Shown here: positions 24,291 through 33,600 of the stretch, piece after piece
How the letters are laid out: every line of letters begins with the position of its first letter
How positions within the stretch are numbered: position 1 is the first letter of the stretch
Origin: Streptomyces lacrimifluminis
Lineage (GTDB): Bacteria; Actinomycetota; Actinomycetes; Streptomycetales; Streptomycetaceae
DNA: 36,289 bases
Assembly: GCF_014646095.1 (NCBI RefSeq)
Contig: NZ_BMMU01000046.1
Location: 1 to 36,289 of the forward strand
Reading direction: 5' to 3'
The notes under the pieces: model-generated
What the model saw: the letters and a program-made list of their open reading frames with translations, nothing else
The model's database searches: none
Told to the model about the DNA's origin: nothing
Translations under genes and position numbers: made by a program

Positions 24291-25289
24291 ATGCTGATCC
24301 TCCGACGCACCGACGTGACGGATGTCCTGTCCGGCCGGGAGACGGAGATCATCGACCTCGTCGCCGACACCTACCGGCTGCACGACGCGGGGCAGACATC
24401 GCTGCCGCACTCCGTGTTCCTGCGCTTCCCCGAGGAACACCACAGCCGCGACCGCATCATCGGCCTGCCCGCCTACCGCGGCGGGGAACGACCGGCCGCG
24501 GGCATGAAGTGGATCTCCTCCTTCCCCGGCAACGTGGCCGTCGGGACCGACCGGGCCAGCGCCGCCGTCCTGCTCAACTCCCTCGAGGGCGGCCGTCCGG
24601 TCGCCCTCGTCGAAGGCGCGGTGATCTCCGCCAGGCGCACCGCGGCGAGCGCCGCGCTCGCCGCGGCGGAGCTCACCGCGGAGCGGCCGCCGGCCTCCGT
24701 CCTGCTCATCGGCTGCGGTGTGATCAACCTGGAGATCCTGCGCTTCCTCACGGCGGCCCTCCCAGGCCTGCGCGAGGCCGCGCTCTACGACACCGACCCC
24801 GCGCGGGCCGAGGCTTTCGCGACCCGCTGCGCCGAGACGGTGCCCGGGGTGAAGGCGTACCCCGTGAGCGACCTGCCCGCAGCGCTCGGCGCGCACCGCC
24901 TGGTCTCGCTGGCCACCACCGCTGGGACCCCGCACATGGACCTCTCCACCTGCGGGCCGGACACCACCGTGCTGCACGTCTCACTGCGGGACCTGACGGC
25001 CGAGGCGATCCTCGGTGCTGTCAACGTGGTCGACGACGCCGACCACGTCTGCCGCGAGCGCACCTCCCTCGACCTGGCCCAGCGGGCCGCCGGGAACCGG
25101 GACTTCATCGCCGCCCCGATCGGCGCACTGCTGCGCGGCACCGCCACCCTGCGCCGGGAGCCGGGACGGCCCGTCGTCTACTCCCCGTTCGGCCTCGGCG
25201 TCCTGGACGTGGCGCTGGCCGAGTTCGTGCGCGAGGAGGCCGAACGGCTCGGCCTGGGCGTCCGCGTCGACGACTTCCTGCCCGGCTGA
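24291..25289 (+). CDS. sbnB: SbnB-like N-carboxyethyl-glutamate dehydrogenase
   Basis: This 332-residue protein belongs to the ornithine cyclodeaminase/mu-crystallin family. The SbnB subgroup is recognised from 'GMKWISSFPGN' (substrate region), 'ALVEGAVISARRTAAS' and the NAD motif 'LIGCGVINLEILRFL'. SbnB oxidatively cleaves N-(2-amino-2-carboxyethyl)-L-glutamate with NAD+ to L-2,3-diaminopropionate and 2-oxoglutarate. ATG 24291 has AGAGAGG upstream. It is the first gene after the third operator and precedes MbtH and the NRPS, so precursor supply and peptide assembly would be co-expressed, although its partner SbnA is in the preceding unit. Confidence 0.87.
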   Translation: MLILRRTDVTDVLSGRETEIIDLVADTYRLHDAGQTSLPHSVFLRFPEEHHSRDRIIGLPAYRGGERPAAGMKWISSFPGNVAVGTDRASAAVLLNSLEGGRPVALVEGAVISARRTAASAALAAAELTAERPPASVLLIGCGVINLEILRFLTAALPGLREAALYDTDPARAEAFATRCAETVPGVKAYPVSDLPAALGAHRLVSLATTAGTPHMDLSTCGPDTTVLHVSLRDLTAEAILGAVNVVDDADHVCRERTSLDLAQRAAGNRDFIAAPIGALLRGTATLRREPGRPVVYSPFGLGVLDVALAEFVREEAERLGLGVRVDDFLPG

Positions 25290-25387
25290 GCACCGCCCGG
25301 GCACCGCGCCCGGTGCGGATCCATCGCACCGCCACCCCGAGCGGCGACCCGGCCACGGCCGCCGACCGCATCCACCAAGGAGTTCCC

Positions 25388-25606
25388 ATGACCGCCGAAC
25401 AGACCGAAGGCCCCCGCCAGTGCGTGGTGTTCAACGACGAGGAGCAGTACTCGCTGTGGCCCGTCGGGCGGGAGCTGCCCGCCGGGTGGCACGCCGAGGG
25501 CACCGAAGGCACCCGCGAGGAGTGCCTGGCCCGGATCGCCGAGGTGTGGACCGACATGCGCCCGCTGAGCCTGCGCCGCCGCATGCACGAGTCCTCCGCC
25601 GTCTGA
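25388..25606 (+). CDS. mbtH: MbtH-like protein
   Basis: This 72-residue MbtH-family protein binds A domains and helps their solubility and activity. Family signatures are 'NDEEQYSLWP', 'PAGWH' and 'CLARIAEVWTDMRPLSLR'. ATG 25388 follows AAGGAG. It is 43 bases before the first NRPS gene, as in most actinobacterial NRPS operons. The 98 bases before it contain GC-rich inverted repeats, but no clear terminator. Confidence 0.95.
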   Translation: MTAEQTEGPRQCVVFNDEEQYSLWPVGRELPAGWHAEGTEGTREECLARIAEVWTDMRPLSLRRRMHESSAV

Positions 25607-25649
25607 AGCCCGCGCCCGCCCGACACCCAGGTCTGTGACAGGAGTTGCC

Positions 25650-28600
25650 GTGAACGCCGAACTGCTTCCGGAACGCTTCGCCGAGCAGGCGTTCCGCACG
25701 CCCCACGCCGTTGCCGTCGTCGACGGTGAGCGGACGGTGACGTACGAGGAGCTGGACCGGTCCTCCGTACGCATGGCCTGCCGCCTGCGGGACCTGGGGG
25801 CGGGGCCCGAGACGCTGGTCGGGGTGAGCCTGCCCCGGAGCGTCGACCTGGTGGTCGCGCTGCTGGGCATCTGGCGGGCCGGGGCGGCGTACGTCCCGCT
25901 CGACCCTGCCCAGCCGCCGGCGCGCCTGTCCGACCTGATCCACGACTCCGGGGCGGGCCTGGTGCTCGCCGCCCCGGAACTCGAGACCACGGTGAGCGCG
26001 GCAGGGGCCCGGCGCATCGGTCCCGGGGAACTGCCGGACGTCTTGGAGCCGGGCGCGTCCGCGCCGCTGCCCGCAGTCGACCCGGACAACGTCGCCTACG
26101 CCATCTTCACCTCGGGCTCCACCGGAAAGCCCAAGGCCGTCGCCGTCACCCACGCGGGTATCGCCAACCGGGTCGGCTGGACCGTGGAGCGCCACGCGCT
26201 CGGCGCCGCGGACCGCGTACTACAGAAGACCACCATCGCCTTCGACGCCGCCGGGTGGGAGATCTTCGCCCCCCTGGTGAGCGGCGGCACCGTTGTACTC
26301 GCCCCGGCGGGCGCCGAGCGCGACCCGGCCGCCCTGTTGCGCGCGGTCGCCGACCACGACATCACCGTGCTCCAGGTCGTGCCGTCCGTGCTGCGCCTGC
26401 TCGTCGAGGAGAACCCCGGGCACGGCGCGGGCGACTGGGGTCGCTGCGGATCGCTGCGGCTCCTCTTCTCGGCGGGCGAGGCCCTGCACGCGGAACTCGT
26501 CGCGCGGGTGCGGGAGAAGGCCGGCGCGGATCTGGAGGTCTGGAACACCTACGGCCCGACCGAATGCTCCATCGATGTCACCGCCCAGCCCGTCGAGGCC
26601 GCCCTCGCGTCCGGGCCGGTACCCATCGGTCGGCCCATCCCTGGCCTGCGGGTCCTCGTCCTCGACCCGAACGCTGCCCCCGTGCCGGTCGGTGTCCCCG
26701 GCGAGTTGTACGTCGGCGGCACGGGCGTCGCCCGCGGTTATGCCGGCCGCCCCGGCCTGACCGCCGAGCGGTTCGTCCCCGACCCCTATGCCACCGAGCC
26801 CGGCGCGCGCCTCTACCGCACCGGCGACCAGGTGCGCTGGCGCGCCGACCGCACCCTGGAGTACCTCGGGCGCCTCGACCACCAGATCAAGGTGAACGGC
26901 GTCCGGATCGAACCCGGTGAGATCGAGGCCGTCCTCGCCGCCCACCCGTCCGTCACCGGCGCCGTGGTGACGGCGTACCAGGCGCAGGACAGCGGCACGC
27001 GGCTGGCCGCGCACCTGACCGCGAGCGCCGCCGTGGACGGCGCCGACCTGCGGGTCTTCCTGGCCGAGCGGCTGCCCGACAGCCACGTCCCCGCGTTCTT
27101 CCATGTTCTCGAGTCCTTTCCCCTGCTGCCCAGCGGCAAGGTCGACCGGGCCGGGCTGCCGGGCCCGGAGGAGATCGCCGCCGTGCACCGGCCCGCTCTC
27201 ACGGCCCCGCGCGACGCGTCGGAGGAACTCGTCGCCGGCGTCTGGGCGGAGTTGCTCGGCCGCGAACGGGTCGGAGCCCACGACGACTTCTTCGCCCTGG
27301 GTGGTACCTCCCTCCAGCTGACCCGGCTCGCCGCGCGGCTGCGTGCCGCGTCGGGCGAGAAGATCTCACTGCGTGGCCTGTTCGCGGCCACCACGGTCGA
27401 GGCACAGGCGAAACTGATCGGCGCCGCCGCGACGTCCGGTGCGGAAGAGAGCATCCGCCCGGTGCCGCGCGGCGGGGAACCGCCGTTGTCCTCGGGCCAG
27501 CGTCGCCTGTGGTTCCTGGACCGGATGCACCCGGGCAGCCCCGAGTGGGTCGCCCCGCTCTTCCTGCGGCTTCCCGCAGACCTGGACCCCTCGGCCGTGG
27601 GCGCCGCCCTGGACGCCCTTGCCGCCCGGCACGAGCCGCTGCGAACCCGGTACGTCGCCGAGGGCGGGAGTGCGCGCCAGGTCATCGACGCGCCGGGTAC
27701 CACCACCGTCGAGCTGCGGGTGGCCGACGCCGCGCGCGAGGAGGTTCCCGGGCTCTTCGGCGAGCAGTTCGGGCGCGGGTTCGACCTGGCCGCGGGGCCG
27801 CTGTGGCGGGCGCTGCTCCTCCGGCTGCCCGGCGAGGACCACCTGTTGCTGCTGACGCTGCACCACATCACCTGCGACGGGTGGTCGACGGTGCTGCTGG
27901 AACGCGAGCTGCGTGAACTCTGCGCGGCCCACCTGGCGGGGCGCGAGCCCGTGCTACCCGCCCTGGCCGTGCAGTACGCGGACTACGGCGCCTGGCAGCA
28001 CGCCCGGCTCACGGAGGAGCGGGTCGAGCGCGAGCTGGCCCACTGGCGGGCCGCCCTCGACGGCATCGCCCCCGTCGACCTGCCCGCCGATCACCCCCGG
28101 CCCGCGGTCCGCGACCCTCACGGAGCCGTCGTGCCGTTCCGGATCCCGGCCGGGACCGCCGCGGCCCTGACCGAGTTGGGCCGCGCGCACGGTGCGACGC
28201 CCTTCATGACGCTGCTGACGGCGTACGCGACGCTCGTGGCCCGCTACAGCGGTCAGTGGGACGTGCCGGTCGGCACCCCGGTGGCCGGCCGCACCCGGCC
28301 CGAGACCGAGAACATGGTTGGTTTCTTCCTCAACTCCCTCGTGGTGCGCTGCGGTCTGACCGCCGAGCTGAGCTTCTCCGAGGCCCTGGAACGGGTCAGG
28401 GACGCCGCTCGCGAGGCGTTCGTCCATCAGGAGCTGCCCTTCGAACGGCTCGTCGACGAGCTGCAGCCCGAGCGTGACCTGTCCCGCACCCCGCTCTACC
28501 AGGTCGCCTTCGACCTGCACAGCGAGGGCGTGACCAGCGTCGTCACCCGCGACACGGACCTGGCCGCCTTCACCGAGGCCTGGCAGGTGGCGAAGACCGA

Positions 28601-30698
28601 TTTGTCGCTGTTCATGCGGCAGACCCCCGAGGGCGCCCTGGACGGCGTTCTCGAGTACGCCACCTCGCTGTTCGAGCGCGCCACCGTCGAGCGCATGGCC
28701 GGCCACTTCCTCACCCTCCTGGACCAGGTCGCGCACCACCCCGACGTACCCCTCGGGGCCGTGGAGCTGCTCGGGGAGGAGGAGCGCCGCCAGCTGCTCA
28801 CCGACTGGAACGACAGCGACACCGTGGGACCGGCCGACGACCGTACCGTCTTCGAGCTGTTCGAGGGCCGGGCCCGCAGCGGCCCGGAGCACATCGCGCT
28901 GTCCTTTGGCGAGCGCACCGTCCGCTACGGCCAACTGGACACCGCCGCCAACCGGCTCGCGCAGCACCTGCGCACGAACTGTGTGGGCGCCGAGTCGCGG
29001 GTCGCGGTGCTGCTGGACCGGGGGCCCGACCTGGTGACCGCGCTGCTCGCGGTGTGGAAGGCGAGCGGCACCTATGTGCCGATCGACCCCTCGTACCCGG
29101 CGGAGCGCATCGCCGCGATGTGCGAGGCGGCCGGGGTGCACACGGCGGTGACCTCCTCCTCGTACGAGCAGCGGTTCACCGCCCCCGGGGTGCGGGTTGT
29201 GCGCGTCGACACGGACGCCGACGAGATCGCCGCGCGCCCCGGCGCCGCGCCCGCCCGGACCAGGGACCTGGACCGGCTCGCGTACACAGTCTTCACCTCC
29301 GGCTCGACCGGCGTCCCCAAGGGTGTCGAGATTACCCACCGGGGTTTGGCCAACCACGTTGCGTGGGCCGCGCGCGAGCTGGCGGGACACGACTACGGCG
29401 GCGCGGCGCTGTTGTCCTCGGTCGCCTTCGACCTCGTCGTACCCAACCTGTGGGCGCCCCTGGTCACCGGCCAGCGGCTGTTCCTGCTGCCCCAGGACAC
29501 GGACATGTCGGAGCTGGGCAAGCGCCTGGCGGAGGCCGCTCCGTTCAGCTTCCTGAAGCTGACGCCGGGGCACCTGGACATCCTGGCGCACCAGCTCTCC
29601 CCGGCCCAGGCGAGTGCGCTGACCCCGCTCACGGTGGTGGCCGGCGAGCCGTTCACCCGGGCCGCGCTGGAGCGCTGGCGGGAGCTGGCCCCGGAGATGC
29701 TGCTGATCAACGAGTACGGTCCGACCGAGGCCTCCGTCGGCACCAGCGTCTACCCGGTACCGCCGGACGAGGCGCTGCCGGCCCCCGAGGTCCTGCCGAT
29801 CGGCCGGCCGTTGCCCGGCATGACCATGTACGTGCTGGACCCGGGCCTGCGGCCGGTCCCCGTCGGGGTCGCCGGCGAGCTGTACGTCGGCGGCACCGGC
29901 GTGGCCCGCGGTTACGCGGGCCGTCCCGACCTCACGGCCGACCGTTTCGTCCCCGACCCGTACGGCGACCGGCCCGGCGCCCGCCTCTACCGCACAGGGG
30001 ATCTGGTCCGCAGGCTGCCGGACGGGAACGTGGCGTTCCTCGGACGCCTGGACGACCAGGTCAAGATCCGCGGCCACCGCGTCGAACCCGGCGAGATCCG
30101 GGCCGTGGTGGAGCAGCACCCCGCTGTGCGCGAAGCCGTGGTCGCCGTCCACCGGCCGGCAGCCGGCGAACCCGCGCTGGCCTGCTACGCGGTGCCGGCC
30201 GAGCCCGGTGCCCCGCTGCCCGATCTCGCCGCGCACTGTGCGGGACGGCTGCCCGAGTACATGATCCCGGCGACCTTCACCGCCCTGGACGCCCTGCCCG
30301 TGAACGCCAACGGCAAGGTGGACCGCGGGGCTCTGCCCGAGCCCGGGCGGGCCTCCGACGCGGCGCACGTCCCGCCCAGCGGGCCCGTCGAGGAGCGCAT
30401 CGCGGAGATCTGGACCGACCTGCTCGGCGTCCGGGCCTCGACACGCGACAACTTCTTCCACAGCGGCGGCAATTCGATCCTCGCGATCCGCCTGATCTCG
30501 CACATCCAGCAGGAGTTCGGGATCGACTTCGCCGTCCGCTCCGTCTTCGAGGGCCCGACGATCGCCCAGCTCGCGGCCACGGTCGAGGAGCGCGTCACCG
30601 CCGAGGTGGCTGCGCTCTCCGACGACGACCTGCTGAACGCCGTCGGCCCCCTTGCCACGGCCGACCTCACCTCGCCGACCAAGGAGCACCAGGCATGA
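25650..30698 (+). CDS. NRPS 1, A-T-C-A-T (two modules)
   Basis: This 1682-residue peptide synthetase starts directly with an adenylation domain. A1 has 'FTSGSTGKPK' near 153 and 'FDAAGWE' near 198. T1 has Ser554 in 'LGGTSLQL'. C2 has His738-His739-x3-Asp743-Gly. A2 has 'FTSGSTGVPK' near 1215 and 'FDLVVPNLW' near 1260. T2 has Ser1609 in 'GGNSILAI'. By alignment by eye to the GrsA pocket, A1 reads D-A-W-Q-F-A-T-I-D-K (no safe call; nearest I know are Gln/Glu-type codes) and A2 reads D-L-P-K-V-A-E-V-G-K (Asn/Asp-like with Pro at position 239). No epimerisation or methylation domain is present. GTG 25650 is chosen for AGGAG at 25640-25644; GTG 25635 overlaps that site. It is coupled to NRPS 2 by ATGA. 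The first residue is probably acylated by the trans C domain (22067). Confidence 0.92.
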   Translation: MNAELLPERFAEQAFRTPHAVAVVDGERTVTYEELDRSSVRMACRLRDLGAGPETLVGVSLPRSVDLVVALLGIWRAGAAYVPLDPAQPPARLSDLIHDSGAGLVLAAPELETTVSAAGARRIGPGELPDVLEPGASAPLPAVDPDNVAYAIFTSGSTGKPKAVAVTHAGIANRVGWTVERHALGAADRVLQKTTIAFDAAGWEIFAPLVSGGTVVLAPAGAERDPAALLRAVADHDITVLQVVPSVLRLLVEENPGHGAGDWGRCGSLRLLFSAGEALHAELVARVREKAGADLEVWNTYGPTECSIDVTAQPVEAALASGPVPIGRPIPGLRVLVLDPNAAPVPVGVPGELYVGGTGVARGYAGRPGLTAERFVPDPYATEPGARLYRTGDQVRWRADRTLEYLGRLDHQIKVNGVRIEPGEIEAVLAAHPSVTGAVVTAYQAQDSGTRLAAHLTASAAVDGADLRVFLAERLPDSHVPAFFHVLESFPLLPSGKVDRAGLPGPEEIAAVHRPALTAPRDASEELVAGVWAELLGRERVGAHDDFFALGGTSLQLTRLAARLRAASGEKISLRGLFAATTVEAQAKLIGAAATSGAEESIRPVPRGGEPPLSSGQRRLWFLDRMHPGSPEWVAPLFLRLPADLDPSAVGAALDALAARHEPLRTRYVAEGGSARQVIDAPGTTTVELRVADAAREEVPGLFGEQFGRGFDLAAGPLWRALLLRLPGEDHLLLLTLHHITCDGWSTVLLERELRELCAAHLAGREPVLPALAVQYADYGAWQHARLTEERVERELAHWRAALDGIAPVDLPADHPRPAVRDPHGAVVPFRIPAGTAAALTELGRAHGATPFMTLLTAYATLVARYSGQWDVPVGTPVAGRTRPETENMVGFFLNSLVVRCGLTAELSFSEALERVRDAAREAFVHQELPFERLVDELQPERDLSRTPLYQVAFDLHSEGVTSVVTRDTDLAAFTEAWQVAKTDLSLFMRQTPEGALDGVLEYATSLFERATVERMAGHFLTLLDQVAHHPDVPLGAVELLGEEERRQLLTDWNDSDTVGPADDRTVFELFEGRARSGPEHIALSFGERTVRYGQLDTAANRLAQHLRTNCVGAESRVAVLLDRGPDLVTALLAVWKASGTYVPIDPSYPAERIAAMCEAAGVHTAVTSSSYEQRFTAPGVRVVRVDTDADEIAARPGAAPARTRDLDRLAYTVFTSGSTGVPKGVEITHRGLANHVAWAARELAGHDYGGAALLSSVAFDLVVPNLWAPLVTGQRLFLLPQDTDMSELGKRLAEAAPFSFLKLTPGHLDILAHQLSPAQASALTPLTVVAGEPFTRAALERWRELAPEMLLINEYGPTEASVGTSVYPVPPDEALPAPEVLPIGRPLPGMTMYVLDPGLRPVPVGVAGELYVGGTGVARGYAGRPDLTADRFVPDPYGDRPGARLYRTGDLVRRLPDGNVAFLGRLDDQVKIRGHRVEPGEIRAVVEQHPAVREAVVAVHRPAAGEPALACYAVPAEPGAPLPDLAAHCAGRLPEYMIPATFTALDALPVNANGKVDRGALPEPGRASDAAHVPPSGPVEERIAEIWTDLLGVRASTRDNFFHSGGNSILAIRLISHIQQEFGIDFAVRSVFEGPTIAQLAATVEERVTAEVAALSDDDLLNAVGPLATADLTSPTKEHQA

Positions 30699-33600
30699 GC
30701 AACGGGGAAATGGAGCGGCCCGTCGACTCGGGCACGGATACCGACGCGCTCCGCGCCGAGCTGCTGCGCCGCCGACTCGCCGGCCACCGCGGCGCCGCCG
30801 CGCGCCGCACCGGGATTCCCCGTGCCGACCGGGACGCCCCACTCCCGCTGTCGCACGGTCAGGAGCAGATGTGGTTCCTCAGCCGACTGGAGCCCGACAG
30901 CTCCGAATACCTGGTGCCGCTGGTCCTCAGGCTGCGCGGCGACCTCGATGCGGAGGCGTTGCAACGGGCCTGGCAGGGCGTGCTGGAGCGGCACGAGATC
31001 CTGCGTACCCGCTACGTCCTTGAAGGCGACGAGCCGGTCCAGGTCGTCGATGCGCCGGGGCCGCTGCCCCTCGAAAGGTCCGCGGCGGCCGACGACGACG
31101 CCGTGCGCGTCCTGGTCGAGGCGGACCTGGCCAGGACGTTCGACCTCGGCCGCGACTGGCCGGTGCGCGGCAGGCTGATCCGGGTCACCCCCGACGAGCA
31201 CGTACTCACCGTGGTGTTCCACCACATAGCCTGCGACGCCTGGTCCGCCGAACTCTTCGGCCAGGAACTGGGCGACCTGTACTCGGGCGCGACCCCGGCC
31301 CCGCTCGCCCTGCAGTACGCCGACTTCGCGGCCTGGCAGCGCTCGACGACCACCAGCGAGGTGATCTCCCGTCACCTGGGCTACTGGACCGGAAAGCTGG
31401 CCGACCTCGCGCCCCTGGACCTGCCCGCCGACCGGCCTCGTCCGGCGGTGCGCGACGGAGCCGGGGACGCGGTGCCGTTCGAGGTGCCCGAAAAGCTCGC
31501 GGGCCGACTGCGCGAACTGGCCGCCGCACACGACAGCACCCTGTTCATGCTGTTCCTGGCCGCTTTCCAGACCCTGCTCGCCCGCTACACGGGCCGCTCG
31601 GACATCCCGGTCGGCACCGTGGTCACCGGCCGTGGCCGCCCGGAGCTCCGGCAAGTGATCGGCTACGGCATCAACAGCCTGGTGCTGCGCGGGGACCTGT
31701 CCGGCGACCCGGCGTTCACCGAGCTGCTGGCCCGCACCCGCACCACGGTGCTGGACGCCTACGACCACCAGGACGTGGCCTTCGCCCAGATCGTGGAGGC
31801 GATCGCCCCGGAGCGCGACCTGTCGCGCACCCCGCTGTTCCAGGTCGCGTTCACCATGCACGGCGACCGGAGCGCGACGTTCGAGCTGCCCGGTGTCGAG
31901 GTGTCGCCGTTCGAGGGCTCCGGCCGGAACGCCAAGTTCGACCTGGACCTGCAACTGCGCGAGGGCGCCGACGGATCGCTCGGCGGACACCTGGAGTACG
32001 CGACGGCGTTGTTCGACCGTACGACCGTGGAACGGCTGCGCGGTCATCTGCTGCGGCTGCTCGCGGGCATCGCCGCCGACCCCCGAGCCCCGCTGTCCGC
32101 CCTGGAGATCATCGGCGATGCGGAGCGGGCCCTGCTGACCGCCCCGCCCCAGCAGCCGCGCCCGGTGACCCGCCGGGCGCACGAGCTGTTCGCGGAGCAG
32201 GTCGCGCGCACCCCGGACCGTGTCGCCCTCTCCTTCGACGGCACGGACCTGACGTACGCCGAGCTCAACGCGCGTGCCAACCGCATCGCGCACGCCCTGA
32301 TCGCCAGGGGAACCGGCCCGGAGACCCTGGTCGGCCTGAGCCTGGAGCGCGGCGTGGACCTGATCCCCGCGCTGCTCGGCATCCTGAAGTCCGGTGCCGC
32401 GTACCTCCCCCTGGACCCGGCGAACCCCGCGGACCGGCTCTCCTACATCGTGCGGGACGCCCAGGCACCGGTTGTCGTCACCACTCGCGCCCACGCCGAA
32501 CTGTTCGACGGAGAACTGCTGCTGCTCGACGCGGACGCGGAGCTGATCGCGGCGCAGCCCGACACCGACCCGGCGGTCGCCGGCAGCCCCGAGAACCTGA
32601 TCTACACGATCTACACCTCGGGTTCGACCGGCAGGCCCAAGGGCGTGGCGCTCACCCACGCCAACGTGGTCCGCCTCATGGACCGGGGCCACGAGCACTT
32701 CGCCTTCGACGCGGCCGACGTGTGGACGCTGTTCCACAGCTATGCCTTCGACTTCTCCGTCTGGGAGATGTGGGGGGCGCTGCTGTACGGCGGGCGTCTG
32801 ATCGTCGTCCCGGATTCCGTCTCGCGTTCCCCCGAGGAGTTCCTCGCCCTGCTGGTGCGCGAACGGGTCACGTTCCTCAACCAGACGCCCACCGCCTTCC
32901 GCGCACTGGCCGACACCGACGCGGACCTGGCCCTGCGCGCGGTGGTCTTCGGCGGCGAGAAGCTGGAGGTCTCCGAACTGCGGCCGTGGGCGGACCGGTT
33001 CGGCCTCGACCGGATCGCCCTGGTCAACATGTACGGGATCACCGAGACCACGGTCCACACCACCTACCGCCGCCTCACCGAGCGGGACCTGGACCCTCGG
33101 GCGGGCAGTCCACTCGGTCACCCGCTGGACGACCTGCGGGTCGTTCTGCTGGACGAGGACGGCCGTCTGGTGCCGCTCGGCGTGCCCGGCGAGATCTGCG
33201 TCGGTGGCGCCGGAGTGGCGCGCGGCTACCTCAACCAGCCGCGCCTGACCGCGCAGCGGTTCGTGCCGGACCCGTTCGGACCGCCCGGCGCCCGCCTGTA
33301 CCGAAGCGGTGACCTGGCCCGGCGGTCGGCCGACGGCGGCCTGGAGTTCCTGGGCCGTGTCGACGACCAGGTCAAGATCCGTGGCTTCCGCATCGAGCTC
33401 GGCGAGATCGAGACCGCTCTGGCCGCTCATCCGGAGGTGCGGGACGCGGTCGTGCTGGCACGGGAGGACACGCCCGGGGACAAGCGGCTCGTCGCGTATG
33501 TGACCCCGGCCGACGGGGCGGCACCGGATCCGGGCGCGCTGCGTTCCCATCTGAGGGGCCGGCTGCCCGAGTACATGGTTCCGGCGGCGTTCGTCGCTCT

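Noticed and set aside
25290..25387. GC-rich inverted repeats between sbnB and mbtH as a terminator
   Set aside because: CCGGGC/GCCCGG and GCACC/GGTGC can pair, but the alternatives conflict, no T run follows, and the genes are expected to be co-transcribed.
1353..30698. bldA (TTA) control of cluster genes
   Set aside because: The TTA trinucleotides I noticed inside genes are out of frame (for example GGT-TAC or GAG-ATT-ACC); none was seen in frame in the intact genes.
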